Under the pieces are notes generated by a model. That model was given only the letters and a program-made list of their open reading frames with translations. It did no database searches and was not told where the DNA came from. A stretch of DNA of 64,000 nucleotides from Sphingobium sp. 15-1 (lineage in GTDB: Bacteria; Pseudomonadota; Alphaproteobacteria; Sphingomonadales; Sphingomonadaceae): positions 124,001 to 188,000 of the forward strand of contig NZ_JABXJG010000002.1 in the NCBI RefSeq assembly GCF_013375535.1. Direction: 5' to 3'. Each line of letters opens with the position of its first letter. Position 1 is the first letter of the stretch. The translations under genes and the position numbers were made by a program. This document shows, one piece after another, positions 1 through 9,339 of this stretch.

Positions 1-1
1 G

Positions 2-1057
2 GTGCGCGGCTATTATGGCGATCCCGCGCCGATGATCCTGGCGGGCATCGCCTACGGCACCGAAGCATCGGGCGTGCGGCGGGCGCGAACCGCCGAATTT
101 TCGAAGGCCGACGCCTTCGTCCTGACCGACGGGTCGGGCAATGACCGCTTCCCGATCCGGGCCGGGACCGATGCGGGCGACGTGGCGCAGCCGCTGACGG
201 CGGCGGAAGCAGCCGCGATCCTCGAAGAAGCCTTCACCATCATGAGCCGGGCGCGGGCGCAGATCCGCCAGCCGCTCGACAGCAGGGCGCAGGTGACGAT
301 CAGCCTGGTCGACACCCGAGGGCAGGCGCTGGGCATCGTCCGCTCGCCCGATGCGCCGATCTTCGGCACGGATGTGAGCTTGCAGAAGGCGCGGACGGCG
401 GCCTTCTTCTCCAATTCCCATGCCGCCTCGGACCTGCTGGCGAGCGGCAGCGCGGACGTCGCCGCATTTGTCGGCAAGGCGCGAACCTTCCTCAACGATC
501 CCACCGCGCTGACCGGCCGGCATGCGTTCACCGACCGCGCCAATGGCAATCTGTCCCGGCCCTATTTCCCCGATGGCGAGGTCGGGCGGCCCAATGGCCC
601 CTTTTCCCGGCCCATCGCGCAGTTCAATCCCTTCTCCACCGGCCTGCAATCGGCGCTGGTGGTGGGTGATCTCGCCGCACATCTCGCTTATGTGACGGGC
701 GTCAGCGCGACCGACACGCCGCAGCGCTGCTCGGCGGTTCCGACCGTCTCCAACCAGAACCGGGTGCAGAACGGCATTCAGATATTTCCCGGTTCCGTGC
801 CCATCTATCGCGGCACTATGCTGGTCGGCGCGATCGGCGTGTCGGGCGACGGCATCGATCAGGACGATATGATCGGCTTCCTCGGCCTCAACAATGCTGG
901 GACGCGGGTGGGAGGAATCGGCAATGCGCCCGCCGCGATCCGGTCCGACCAGATCGTCGTCGATCTGGGCAATGCGACCGTGCGGCTGCGCTATGTGAGT
1001 TGCCCCTTCGCGCCGTTCCTCGACAGTTCGTCGCAAAATGTCTGCGCGGGGCTGTAA
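2..1057 (+). CDS. GlcG/HbpS-type heme-binding domain protein (5' partial)
   Basis: The gene enters from outside the window, so the GTG at base 2 may be an internal valine; 351 residues are visible. The middle part (about residues 65-165) matches the GlcG/HbpS alpha-beta fold: a helical stretch AAAILEEAFTIMSRARAQI, then VTISLVDTRGQALGIVRSPDAP and an SLQKARTAAFF helix. The later part carries the second GlcG hallmark, a MLVGAIGVSGDGIDQDDMI strand-loop. It is longer than free-standing GlcG proteins (about 140 aa). It ends 3 bases before an outer-membrane protein gene and a decaheme cytochrome gene, so a heme-related periplasmic role is reasonable. Family membership is by eye; heme binding is inferred from the family. 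Confidence 0.7.
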   Translation: MRGYYGDPAPMILAGIAYGTEASGVRRARTAEFSKADAFVLTDGSGNDRFPIRAGTDAGDVAQPLTAAEAAAILEEAFTIMSRARAQIRQPLDSRAQVTISLVDTRGQALGIVRSPDAPIFGTDVSLQKARTAAFFSNSHAASDLLASGSADVAAFVGKARTFLNDPTALTGRHAFTDRANGNLSRPYFPDGEVGRPNGPFSRPIAQFNPFSTGLQSALVVGDLAAHLAYVTGVSATDTPQRCSAVPTVSNQNRVQNGIQIFPGSVPIYRGTMLVGAIGVSGDGIDQDDMIGFLGLNNAGTRVGGIGNAPAAIRSDQIVVDLGNATVRLRYVSCPFAPFLDSSSQNVCAGL

Positions 1058-1060
1058 GGG

Positions 1061-2884
1061 ATGGGCCTGGTCTCGCTCCTGCTGCTGTTCGCGCTGGCCC
1101 AGCCGGGGGAACCTGTGCCTCCGCCTCCGCCGGAAAACTGGCAGGAGATATTGGACGCCGACGGGCAATCCATCGAGGGCCGCCGCCGTCCCGGTTATGA
1201 AGCGCCGCTGCCCGATGCGGTTCGCCAAGATAATAAAGGCGCCGTTCGAGCGCCGCCGCCTGAGGCTTTCCCCACGGATCAGGTGCCGATCCCCGACCGC
1301 TGGCGGCTGATCGAGAGCTTGGGCGTGGTAAAGGAACGCTGGTTCGATCCCTATGGCCAGAACACGCTGAAGGGCGACCGGCCCATCGACCGCGAAAAGG
1401 TCAAGTGGCTGCCGATCAAGGGCGAGGACTGGTTCTTCGTCGCCAATGCGGTCAGCGACACGGTGCTGGAGCCGCGTACCTTCCCGATCCCGGTCGGCGT
1501 GCAGACGACCCAGCGGCCCGGCAGCCTGGACGTCTTCGGCAAGGATGCGAGCCTTGTGTTCAGCCAGACCTTCATTGGCGGCGTGGCGTTGATCAAGGGC
1601 GCGACCGCCTTCAAACCGCCCGAGATCGAATATCGGTTGACGCTGGCGCTCAACGTCAATCATGTGAATGTGCCCGAACGGCGCGTGCTGTTCGTGCAGC
1701 CGTCCAAGCCGTCGCACCGCACGGACCATTTTTTGGGCGTGCAGGAAGCCTTTGTCGACTATCACCTAGCCAACACCTCGGATCGCTATGATTTCCGGTC
1801 CGTGCGCGTGGGCATCCAGCCGTTCCAGTCGGATTTTCGCGGTTTCCTGTTCAATGACCAGCAGTTGGGTATCCGGCTGTTCGGCAATCGCGACAATAAC
1901 CGTTTCCAGTTCAACCTGGCGGCTTTCTGGCGACTGGAGAAGGACACCAATAGCGGCCTCAATTCCGTTGTGCAGTCACCGCGCAAGGATTGGGTGTTTG
2001 TCGCCAATCTCTACCGGCAGGACTTTCTGATCCCCGGCCTCACCAGCCAGATCACCGCCGTCTACAATATGAACCGCGAGAAGCGGGACGTGGAGATTGA
2101 CGATAACGGCTTTCCGGTGCGCCCGGCGCTGCTTGGCGACTTGCGCGGGCGGGAATATGATGTCGTCTATCTCGGCTATAATGCCGATGGACGGATCGGG
2201 CGGATGAATCTGACGGCGTCTCTTTATGGCGCGCTGGGGGAGGACCGGAACAGCTTCTTCACGTCGAAACCGGCGCAGATCCGCGCTTTCTTCGCGGCGG
2301 CGGAAGCGAGCTACGACAAGGACTGGATGCGGCTTCGCCTGTCGGGTCTCTATGCCAGCGGCGATGGCAACCCTCATGACAATCGCGAGAACGGGTTCGA
2401 TGCGATTTTCGAGAATCCGGTCTTTGCGGGCGCCGATACGAGCTATTGGATCAGGCAGTCCATTCCCTTTGCCGGTGGCGGGCGCGTGATCGGGATCAAC
2501 GGGCGCAACGGCATATTGAATTCGCTGCGCTCCTCCAAGGAGCAGGGGCAGTCGAACTTCAACAATCCCGGCACGATGCTGCTGGGTGCAGGGGCGGATT
2601 TCGACCTGATGCCGGAACTGCGTCTGTCGGCCAATGCCAATCATCTCTGGTTCCAGAACACGGCCACGCTTCAGGCGCTGCGCAATGAGGGCAGCATTCC
2701 CAAGTCGATCGGCTGGGACCTGTCGACGGCGGCGATCTGGCGGCCGCATGCGACGCAGAATATCGTCTTCCGACTGTCGGGCGCGACCTTGCTGCCGGGG
2801 GCAGGATTTCGCGACCTCTTCACCAATAGCGAGCGCAACCGGAATTATTATTCGGTGCTTGCCAATTTGATTTTGAGTTACTGA
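1061..2884 (+). CDS. Predicted outer-membrane beta-barrel protein, partner of decaheme cytochrome
   Basis: The 607-residue protein begins with a Sec-type signal peptide (MGLVSLLLLFALA, likely cut near QPGEPV), followed by a proline-rich stretch. The body is rich in alternating polar and aromatic residues (RLTLALNVNHVNV, YDFRSVRVGIQPF, RMNLTASLYGAL, MRLRLSGLYASGDG). It ends in NYYSVLANLILSY, a terminal aromatic residue as in outer-membrane barrels. No named family is recognised. It starts 3 bases after the HbpS-like gene, and its TGA overlaps the next ATG (TGATG), so the three genes are probably one coupled operon. By analogy with porin-cytochrome systems it may sheathe or anchor the decaheme protein; that is inference. 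Confidence 0.75.
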   Translation: MGLVSLLLLFALAQPGEPVPPPPPENWQEILDADGQSIEGRRRPGYEAPLPDAVRQDNKGAVRAPPPEAFPTDQVPIPDRWRLIESLGVVKERWFDPYGQNTLKGDRPIDREKVKWLPIKGEDWFFVANAVSDTVLEPRTFPIPVGVQTTQRPGSLDVFGKDASLVFSQTFIGGVALIKGATAFKPPEIEYRLTLALNVNHVNVPERRVLFVQPSKPSHRTDHFLGVQEAFVDYHLANTSDRYDFRSVRVGIQPFQSDFRGFLFNDQQLGIRLFGNRDNNRFQFNLAAFWRLEKDTNSGLNSVVQSPRKDWVFVANLYRQDFLIPGLTSQITAVYNMNREKRDVEIDDNGFPVRPALLGDLRGREYDVVYLGYNADGRIGRMNLTASLYGALGEDRNSFFTSKPAQIRAFFAAAEASYDKDWMRLRLSGLYASGDGNPHDNRENGFDAIFENPVFAGADTSYWIRQSIPFAGGGRVIGINGRNGILNSLRSSKEQGQSNFNNPGTMLLGAGADFDLMPELRLSANANHLWFQNTATLQALRNEGSIPKSIGWDLSTAAIWRPHATQNIVFRLSGATLLPGAGFRDLFTNSERNRNYYSVLANLILSY

Positions 2885-5800
2885 TGCGCGCGCTCTTCGA
2901 CACTCTTTCGTCCTTCCCGCGAAGGCGGGAATCCATCTCCCAACCTTGCATTCAGACGCAGCGCCGGAGATGGATGCCCGCCTTCGCGGGGATGACGGTA
3001 GTGGGGTTGAGCATGCTGCTCCTCGCAGCCCTCCTCCTGCCCGTCGCCATCCTCCACGCTTCCGACGCCGAAAAGCCGGTCGAGCGCCACTATATGCCAG
3101 CGCCTCCCGCACCGATGAGCCAGACCGCCGATCAGGTCGCGGCTAAATCGGACGGTTGCTACAGTTGCCACACCAAGACGGACGAACCGTCGATGCACGC
3201 GACCCCTGCGGTCATGCTGGGCTGCACCGACTGCCATGGCGGCAATGCGGCGGTGCGCGGCGATCCGGCGCTGGGCTTCGAAGACCCGGCCTATGTCGCC
3301 GCGCGGGAGAAGGCGCATGTGCTGCCCCGCTATCCCAAGAGCTGGCATTATCCCTCCTCGGCCAATCCGCAGCGCAGCTATACGCTGCTCAACCGGGAAG
3401 CGCCGGAGTTCGTGCGCTTCGTCAACCCCAGCGACTATCGCGTGGCGCGGGACGCCTGCGGTTCCTGCCATATGCAGGTGATCGAGGCGGCGGAGCGCTC
3501 CCTGATGGCGTCGGGCGCGATGCTGTGGGGCGGAGCCGCCTATAATAACGGCATCGTTCCCTATAAGAACTACATCTTCGGGGAAGCCTATACCAAGGAC
3601 GGCCTCCCCGCGAAGATCGTCTCCCCCGGTAGTCCGCCCGGCACGCTGACCGCCGAACAGAAGGCGCGCGGCGCGCTGGCCGAACTCTATCCGCTACCGA
3701 CTTGGCAGGTGACGCCGCCGGGCGACGTCTTCCGCGTGTTCGAACGCGGCGGCCGCAATATCGCCACGCAGTTCCCGGAAATCGGCCTGCCCAATCCGAC
3801 CGGGTCGATCCAGCGGCTGGAGGAACCCGGCCGCCCCGACCTCAAGCAATCGAGCCGTGGTCCCGGCACCGGCCTGCGCGTGGCGATCCCGGTGCTGAAC
3901 CTGCACAAGACGCGCCTCAACGATCCCTATATGTGGTTCATGGGCACGAACGACCAGCCGGGCGACTATCGCCATTCGGGCTGTTCCGGCTGCCATGTCG
4001 TCTACGCCAATGACCGCGAGCCCCGCCACAGTCTGATCTATGCCCAATATGGCCGCGACGGGGAAACCGCCACGGTCGATCCCACGATCACGAACAAGAT
4101 GAGCCATGGCGGGTTGAAGGGTCCTCATGGCGAAACGATCGAGCCGGATCACCCGGTCGGGGCGGTCAAGGAAAGCGGCCATCCGATCCGCCACACATTC
4201 ACCCGCGCGATTCCGACCGCCCAGTGCATGAACTGCCACATGCACCAGCCCAATATCTTCCTGAACAGCTATCTGGGCTATACCATGTGGGACTATGAGT
4301 CCGACGCGCCGTTGATGTGGCCGGAAAAGCAGAAATATCCCACCGCCGCCGAAGTGCATCAGACTTTGGAGCGCAATCCGGAGGGTGCCGGACCACGCGG
4401 CAAGTGGTCGGACCTAGATTTCCTGCGCAACGTCTATGATCTGAACGACAAGGCCCAGGATACGCAGTTTGCGGACTATCATGGCCATGGCTGGAACTTC
4501 CGCGGCATCTTCAAGCGCGACCGCGAGGGCAATCTGCTCGATGCCGACGGCAAGATCGTTTCGCCCGACGATCCGGAAAAATGGCGCAAGAAGGGGGAAG
4601 GCAAGTTCGTCCAGCCCGGCACCAATCCGGGCAAGGCCGTGCACCTGATGGACATCCACGCTGAAAAGGGCCTGCAATGCGCCGACTGCCATTTCGCGCA
4701 GGACAGCCACGGCAACGGCTTTATCTATGGCGAGGTGGCGAACGCAATCGAGATCGGCTGCAAGGATTGTCACGGCACGGCGGACGCCTATCCGACGCTG
4801 CTGACGTCCGGTCCCGCCGCACCGCCAAAGGGCACCAATCTGGCGCTGCTGCGCAATCCGGACGGCAAGCGGCGGTTCGAATGGTATTTCGATGCCAGCG
4901 GGCGTCAGCGGCTGATCCAGCGGTCCATCGTCGATCCCAAGCTGGAATGGGAAGTGTCGCTGGTGAAGGATTCGGTCGATCCGGCCAATCCGCACTTCAA
5001 CGCCAAGGCCGCCCGCGCCAAGCTGATGAGCCGGTCGGGCGCTGAGGATGGCAGCTTCACCTTCGGCCCCGGCGTCGCGAAGGAAGATCGTGCGCATGGC
5101 GACGACAACATGGCCTGCTTCACCTGCCATTTGAGCTGGACCACCAGTTGCGGCGGTTGCCATCTGCCGATCGAGGCGAACTGGAAGACGTCGCTCCACC
5201 ATTATGACGGGGAGGAGACACGCAATTTCGCCACCTACAACCCGCAGGTGGCGCGGGACGAAATGTTCCAGCTTGGCAAGCATATGACGACCAAGGGCAA
5301 TGAAACCGCCCCGGTGCGCTCGACATCGGCGCTGGTCCTGTCCTCCACCAACATCAATCGCGAGCGCATCTATATCCAGCAGCCGCCGGTGTCCGGCATC
5401 GGTTTCTCATCCCAGGCCTTCGCCCCGCATTTCCCCCATACGGTGCGCCGGACCGAGACGAAGACCTGTAGCGACTGCCATTTGTCGGTGAAGGACGACA
5501 ATAATGCGATCATGTCGCAATTATTGTTGCTCGGTACCAATTTCGTGAACTTCGTTGGGCTGAACGCCTGGACCGGCTTGGAGGGCGGGTTCGAGGCGAT
5601 CCGCGTCACCGAATGGGACGAGCCGCAGGCGGTGATCGGCAGCTATCTCCAGAAATATGCCTATCCCGATTATTGGAAACTGCATGTCGAGCAGAACAAG
5701 CGGGAATTGAAGAATTGGGTTCGCGGCAAGTTCTTCGACAAGAAGGCTTCGGGCGAGACCCATGCCGTCGAGGAATTCCGCAATGTCGTGAAGGGCACGG

Positions 5801-6975
5801 CGGATCGCGTCGGCTGCCTGCAACTGCGCGGCGAATATATGTATGTGGCGGAAGGGAAGGGCGGTTTCCGCGTCTATGACGTAGCGTCGATCGCGAACAA
5901 GGGCTTTTCCGAACCGATCGTGAGCGGACCTTTCTCGAAGCTTGGCCATAATACGGGTGTGCCGTCGAAGAACGCGACCTGTATGGCGCTGCCGACCAAC
6001 CAGCCGATCAATCCGCTGCGCAACACCAAGGAACTGCGCGAGATCAACCAGGAGCAGGCCTTCCTGCCGATCTACAGCTATGCGGCGGTGACGGATAGCG
6101 TTGAGGGGCTCATCATGGTCAATATCGAGACCATGGCCGATGGCGAGTTCCGCAACAATTTCCTGAAGCGCGCCGTGACCTGGAACCCCGACGGTGTGCT
6201 GAACGGCGCAAAGCATATCCAGTTGGCTGGGCAGATCGCCTATATCACCGCCGATGTGGGGCTGGTGGTGGTGGACCTCAGCGATCCGCTGCATCCCCGG
6301 CTTGCCGCTGTCCGACCACTGAAGGATGCGCGGGCGAGCGCGATCCAGTTCCGCTATCTTTGGGTGACGGATGCGGAAGGGCTGAAGTTGTTCGACGTGA
6401 CGCGGCTGACAGATCCGGTGGCGGTGCCGTCCGCGACGGTGAAGCTGGCCGATGCGCGGCGCATCTATCTGGCGCGGACCTATGCCTATGTCGCCGCCAA
6501 GGCGGAGGGGCTGGCGATTGTCGACATCACCAATCCGTTAAAGCCGTCCGTCTATGCCAAGGAGACCTTCGGCGGGCAGATGACCGATGTGGAGGATGTG
6601 ATCGTCGGCACGACCAATGCGTCGCTCTTCGCCTATGTCGCGGATGGGCGGAACGGCATGAAGGTGATCCAGCTCACCAGCCCGGCAAGCCAGCCCAATT
6701 TCTACGGCTTCTCGCCCGCGCCCAAGCCGGAACTGATCGCCTGGGCGCGGACGCCCTCGCCGGCGGTTGCGCTGTCCAAGGGGCTGGACCGCGACCGGGC
6801 AGTGGACGAGACAGGCGGGCAGATCGCGGTGTTCGGGCGATTGGGTTCACGACCGTTTACGCGGCCTGAGATGGAGCGGCTGTTCCTGACCTCGAAGGGG
6901 ATTCCCTATAAGGTCAGCGATGAGGTGGATATGAAGGGTTGGCGGCCGCCGCTGAAGGTTCCGCTCGGCCTGTAG
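2884..6975 (+). CDS. Decaheme c-type cytochrome with C-terminal LVIVD propeller repeats
   Basis: Ten CXXCH heme sites are visible (CYSCH near residue 92, then CTDCH, CGSCH, CSGCH, CMNCH, CADCH, CKDCH, CFTCH, CGGCH, and CSDCH near residue 862). After about residue 970 come five LVIVD-type blades (for example YMYVAEGKGGFRVYDV, IAYITADVGLVVVDLSDP, YAYVAAKAEGLAIVDITNP), a fold typical of extracellular adhesion or cell-surface propellers. The first 40 codons from the ATG at 2884 read through a palindromic repeat (FPRRRES...AFAGMT). A normal signal peptide (VVGLSMLLLAALLLPVAILHASDA) follows, so the working start may be 2992 or 3013 instead. The ATG at 2884 overlaps the upstream stop as TGATG. The protein is probably exported and moves electrons in the periplasm or at the outer membrane. 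Confidence 0.9.
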   Translation: MRALFDTLSSFPRRRESISQPCIQTQRRRWMPAFAGMTVVGLSMLLLAALLLPVAILHASDAEKPVERHYMPAPPAPMSQTADQVAAKSDGCYSCHTKTDEPSMHATPAVMLGCTDCHGGNAAVRGDPALGFEDPAYVAAREKAHVLPRYPKSWHYPSSANPQRSYTLLNREAPEFVRFVNPSDYRVARDACGSCHMQVIEAAERSLMASGAMLWGGAAYNNGIVPYKNYIFGEAYTKDGLPAKIVSPGSPPGTLTAEQKARGALAELYPLPTWQVTPPGDVFRVFERGGRNIATQFPEIGLPNPTGSIQRLEEPGRPDLKQSSRGPGTGLRVAIPVLNLHKTRLNDPYMWFMGTNDQPGDYRHSGCSGCHVVYANDREPRHSLIYAQYGRDGETATVDPTITNKMSHGGLKGPHGETIEPDHPVGAVKESGHPIRHTFTRAIPTAQCMNCHMHQPNIFLNSYLGYTMWDYESDAPLMWPEKQKYPTAAEVHQTLERNPEGAGPRGKWSDLDFLRNVYDLNDKAQDTQFADYHGHGWNFRGIFKRDREGNLLDADGKIVSPDDPEKWRKKGEGKFVQPGTNPGKAVHLMDIHAEKGLQCADCHFAQDSHGNGFIYGEVANAIEIGCKDCHGTADAYPTLLTSGPAAPPKGTNLALLRNPDGKRRFEWYFDASGRQRLIQRSIVDPKLEWEVSLVKDSVDPANPHFNAKAARAKLMSRSGAEDGSFTFGPGVAKEDRAHGDDNMACFTCHLSWTTSCGGCHLPIEANWKTSLHHYDGEETRNFATYNPQVARDEMFQLGKHMTTKGNETAPVRSTSALVLSSTNINRERIYIQQPPVSGIGFSSQAFAPHFPHTVRRTETKTCSDCHLSVKDDNNAIMSQLLLLGTNFVNFVGLNAWTGLEGGFEAIRVTEWDEPQAVIGSYLQKYAYPDYWKLHVEQNKRELKNWVRGKFFDKKASGETHAVEEFRNVVKGTADRVGCLQLRGEYMYVAEGKGGFRVYDVASIANKGFSEPIVSGPFSKLGHNTGVPSKNATCMALPTNQPINPLRNTKELREINQEQAFLPIYSYAAVTDSVEGLIMVNIETMADGEFRNNFLKRAVTWNPDGVLNGAKHIQLAGQIAYITADVGLVVVDLSDPLHPRLAAVRPLKDARASAIQFRYLWVTDAEGLKLFDVTRLTDPVAVPSATVKLADARRIYLARTYAYVAAKAEGLAIVDITNPLKPSVYAKETFGGQMTDVEDVIVGTTNASLFAYVADGRNGMKVIQLTSPASQPNFYGFSPAPKPELIAWARTPSPAVALSKGLDRDRAVDETGGQIAVFGRLGSRPFTRPEMERLFLTSKGIPYKVSDEVDMKGWRPPLKVPLGL
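2909..2997. repeat. Palindromic REP-like repeat
   Basis: Two 32-base arms (2909-2940 and 2966-2997) are inverted copies with three mismatches by eye, separated by 25 bases. The core is CCCGCGAAGGCGGGAATCC. It is the kind of dispersed palindrome that translates as FPRRRES and AFAGMT. It lies directly after the stop of the barrel gene and inside the first 40 codons of the decaheme cytochrome reading frame. Confidence 0.85.
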
Positions 6976-7386
6976 GACAAAGAGATTTACGCCGGATTTC
7001 GGCCATTTCATGCCGAAGTTCACACCATTCGCGCGCGTGTGCCTGCGCGCGCGTGTACGAAGGCGGGATTTTATCGGACGTTTCAAAGAGGCATGTGGGA
7101 TAGAGCGGTCGGCGTGAAATAGGACAGGCTAAATCGAGATATGTTGGAAAAATAGGATGTTTTTTTGAAAAGCCTGTGGTCATTGGGTTACGTTTGATCC
7201 TAGGCCACGCCTTCATTTAAGGGAGGCGTATCCGGTTGGCTTTGTCGATTTGGAGAGCAGCGGGTTTCCGGCTCAAGGCCGTGATGACTGTAAGAAGAGG
7301 GTCTGAAAACGACCAGTTGTTGCCGTTCAACAGGATTATGTCGCCACCCCATTGCGGAAATTATCGATCAATAGATAAGGTCGGGA
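6976..7386. other. Intergenic stretch, no gene seen
   Basis: These 411 bases between the decaheme cytochrome and a small membrane protein hold no convincing reading frame. A direct repeat GCGCGCGTGT occurs twice near 7031-7055 and could form a GC-only hairpin. The rest (7090-7386) is visibly richer in A and T than its surroundings. Confidence 0.5.
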
Positions 7387-7794
7387 ATGTTTAGACCGCT
7401 GATCGCATTTTTGCTGGCTCCGTTCCCAGCGGCATTCTTTCAAGCCATCATCGTGGCGATATGGCCGAAGGAAGGCATGGGCGTGTTCCAGCATCCGGCT
7501 TCCATGTTTGCGGCCATATGCCTGTTATTTTACATTTTTGGCTTTTTGCTGGGCTTACCTTTGCTTCTGCTCTCACGCAGACGGTTCCAATCAACGTTGC
7601 GAGGTTACGCCTGGGGAGGCGCTGTCGCCATCTCTTTACCGATTGTGATCGCCCTCGCTGTCGTTGCGTCTCGCGGCCAACTTTCCGTTTATGTCGCCCT
7701 CTATAATTTGATTTTCTTTATCATAGGAGGCGCTGTCGCTGGCACTTTGTTCCGCTATATCAAAGACCCTCTGCGGGTGGCACAAGTGAAATAA
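7387..7794 (+). CDS. Small four-helix membrane protein, unknown function
   Basis: The 135-residue product is strongly hydrophobic with four likely membrane helices: LIAFLLAPFPAAFFQAIIVAIW, MFAAICLLFYIFGFLLGLPLLLL, GYAWGGAVAISLPIVIALAVVA and LYNLIFFIIGGAVAGTLF. An AAGG lies about 9 bases before the ATG. No family is recognised. Base composition is lower in GC than the flanking cytochrome genes, and the next gene is also a small membrane protein on the other strand. The pair may be recently acquired cargo; this is a guess from composition only. Confidence 0.6.
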   Translation: MFRPLIAFLLAPFPAAFFQAIIVAIWPKEGMGVFQHPASMFAAICLLFYIFGFLLGLPLLLLSRRRFQSTLRGYAWGGAVAISLPIVIALAVVASRGQLSVYVALYNLIFFIIGGAVAGTLFRYIKDPLRVAQVK

Positions 7795-7938
7795 TCGATA
7801 AATGCCCTCCCGTCTGCAAGCGACCATTCGTTGCCTCTTTGGCACCAATTTTTCATTTCAAGGACCGGACCGGCAGCTTCTTAATTCTGTCTCTCAAACG
7901 GCCATTCCGAAATAGCGACGAACGACATGGGCTGATCT

Positions 7939-8163
7939 CTAGGTTCCGACGCCCATCGCTTTTCCGATGAGAGCCAGAAACATGAAAATCAGATACATAA
8001 CTGCCAGCCATCCCAAGGGCGCAAATATGCTCACCAAAATCAGAACCGAAATACGTTTCCAAGTTGGTGCGGATCGGAGAAAAGGGGCAGCCCTTCTTGT
8101 GGGAATTAACGAACTAGCCAGTTCAAATATGCCGGAAATTGCAGGACCCAACCAGTCAGCCAT
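7939..8163 (-). CDS. Small membrane protein, hypothetical
   Basis: A 74-residue frame with one long hydrophobic segment (ISVLILVSIFAPLGWLAVMYLIFMFLALIG), long enough for two short helices or one long one, behind an amphipathic N-terminus. Its start codon at 8163 lacks a strong ribosome-binding site. It is supported only by its membrane-protein character and by the absence of an overlapping gene. It could be a chance frame. Confidence 0.4.
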   Translation of the reverse strand: MADWLGPAISGIFELASSLIPTRRAAPFLRSAPTWKRISVLILVSIFAPLGWLAVMYLIFMFLALIGKAMGVGT

Positions 8164-8279
8164 TCATTGATGCTATCACCCTAAGCGGACGGTAGATACA
8201 TCTTAATTCGATGTCGGCTATCGATCCTACCGACCCCGAACCTGCCAGTCCGCAATCCACCCATCTCCGCCAAAGACCA

Positions 8280-8351
8280 TCATGCTCCCGCGAAAGCAGG
8301 ATTCCAGTTCTGCTGTCGGGGCTGGGTTCCCATCTTCGCCGGAACATGGTG
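8280..8351. repeat. Degenerate REP-like palindrome
   Basis: The arms TGCTCCCGCGAAAGCAGGAT (from about 8282) and TGGGTTCCCATCTTCGCCGG (from about 8326) are imperfect inverted copies of the repeat seen at 2909 and 9276. It lies between the small membrane gene and the phosphodiesterase gene, just downstream of the latter's stop at 8376. Confidence 0.55.
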
Positions 8352-8375
8352 GTCCACAATGGTTGGGCGCTTCAG

Positions 8376-9224
8376 CTAGACCGGCCGTTCATCGATCAGC
8401 GTCCGCACCAGCGGCTGCATTCCGGCGTCGAACTTGGCCAGCATCACATGCTCATCGGCCGTTTCGAAATGGGTGATCAGGCCATGGTCCGTCCAGCGAT
8501 GCAGCGCGTAGGCGGGTGGGTCCGCGACGATCATCGGGCGGTTGTCGGGGCTTTCCGGGTCCATGGGCCGCATGTCGAGCGCCAATTGGGGCGCGGTCGA
8601 GGAGCAGATGGCGATGGTCGTGCCCCGCCATGGCGCGGTGATGGCGCGGTGGATGTGGCCGCAAAGGATGGCCTGGATATTGGGTCGGCCTGCGATGGTG
8701 GCCGTGAAGCGCTGGACCCACGGTTCTTCCGGGTGGGTGTTCATCCAGTCGATACCGACTTCCACCGGGGGGTGGTGCATGACGATCAGCGTCGGCGTGG
8801 CGCCGTCTTCATCCAGTCGGGCGGAGAGCCATTTCGCGCGGCGTTCGCAGAAGGCGCCGCCGTGGCGGTCCGGCTCCAGCGTGTCGAGCATGATGATCCG
8901 CCGGTTCTCCAGTGGGATCACATATTGGACGAAGCCGTCTTCCTGGGGGATGTGAGGGAAGTGCTGGGCGAAATGGGCGCGGTCGTCATGATTGCCCATG
9001 CAGGGCCAGACCGGGAAATCGCATTGGCTGAAGGCATTGGCGAGGCGGCGATAGCTGTCCGCGTCTCCCCGATCGGTCAGGTCGCCGGTCGCCAGCAGCA
9101 GGTCCGGGCGGTTGGGGCCATCGTTCAGGGCGCGGAGCACCTGGTCCAGCCGCTTGCGGTTGAACTCGGCGGGGTTGTCGGGGTCGAAACCCAGATGGAT
9201 GTCCGTGACCTGTGCGATCAGCAT
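8376..9224 (-). CDS. CpdA-like class III metallophosphoesterase
   Basis: The 282-residue protein has the full calcineurin-like metal site in order: D8-x-H10 (VTDIHLG), ATGDLTDRG, GNHDD, MHHPP and GHIHRA. This set and length fit the CpdA/GpdQ family of 3',5'-cAMP or glycerophosphodiester phosphodiesterases acting in the cytoplasm with two divalent metals. GGGGAG lies about 10 bases before the ATG. The neighbouring operon encodes a protein with two cyclic-nucleotide-binding domains, which makes a cAMP-degrading role attractive, but substrate choice cannot be read from sequence. Confidence 0.88.
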   Translation of the reverse strand: MLIAQVTDIHLGFDPDNPAEFNRKRLDQVLRALNDGPNRPDLLLATGDLTDRGDADSYRRLANAFSQCDFPVWPCMGNHDDRAHFAQHFPHIPQEDGFVQYVIPLENRRIIMLDTLEPDRHGGAFCERRAKWLSARLDEDGATPTLIVMHHPPVEVGIDWMNTHPEEPWVQRFTATIAGRPNIQAILCGHIHRAITAPWRGTTIAICSSTAPQLALDMRPMDPESPDNRPMIVADPPAYALHRWTDHGLITHFETADEHVMLAKFDAGMQPLVRTLIDERPV

Positions 9225-9275
9225 TGGCCTTTGCTCCCCATTTTTATGCGTCTTTGTCTACCCTTAAGAGCGGCA

Positions 9276-9339
9276 TGCTCCTGCGAAGGCAGGAGCCCAG
9301 TTCCGTCGTTTCAACTGTGCTCCTGCCTTCGCAGGAGCA
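9276..9339. repeat. REP-like palindrome overlapping a cytochrome C-terminus
   Basis: The arms TGCTCCTGCGAAGGCAGGAG (9276-9295) and GCTCCTGCCTTCGCAGGAGC (9319-9338) extend further to a near-perfect inverted repeat including AACTG/CAGTT. It belongs to the same family as the repeat at 2909. It supplies the last nine or so codons and the stop of the FHA-multiheme gene on the minus strand. Confidence 0.8.

Noticed and set aside
1976-3112. 378-codon open frame on the minus strand opposite the barrel protein gene
   Set aside because: Arginine- and alanine-rich shadow of a GC-rich gene. It runs across the palindromic repeat, has no domain, and the plus-strand gene has a signal peptide and coupled neighbours.
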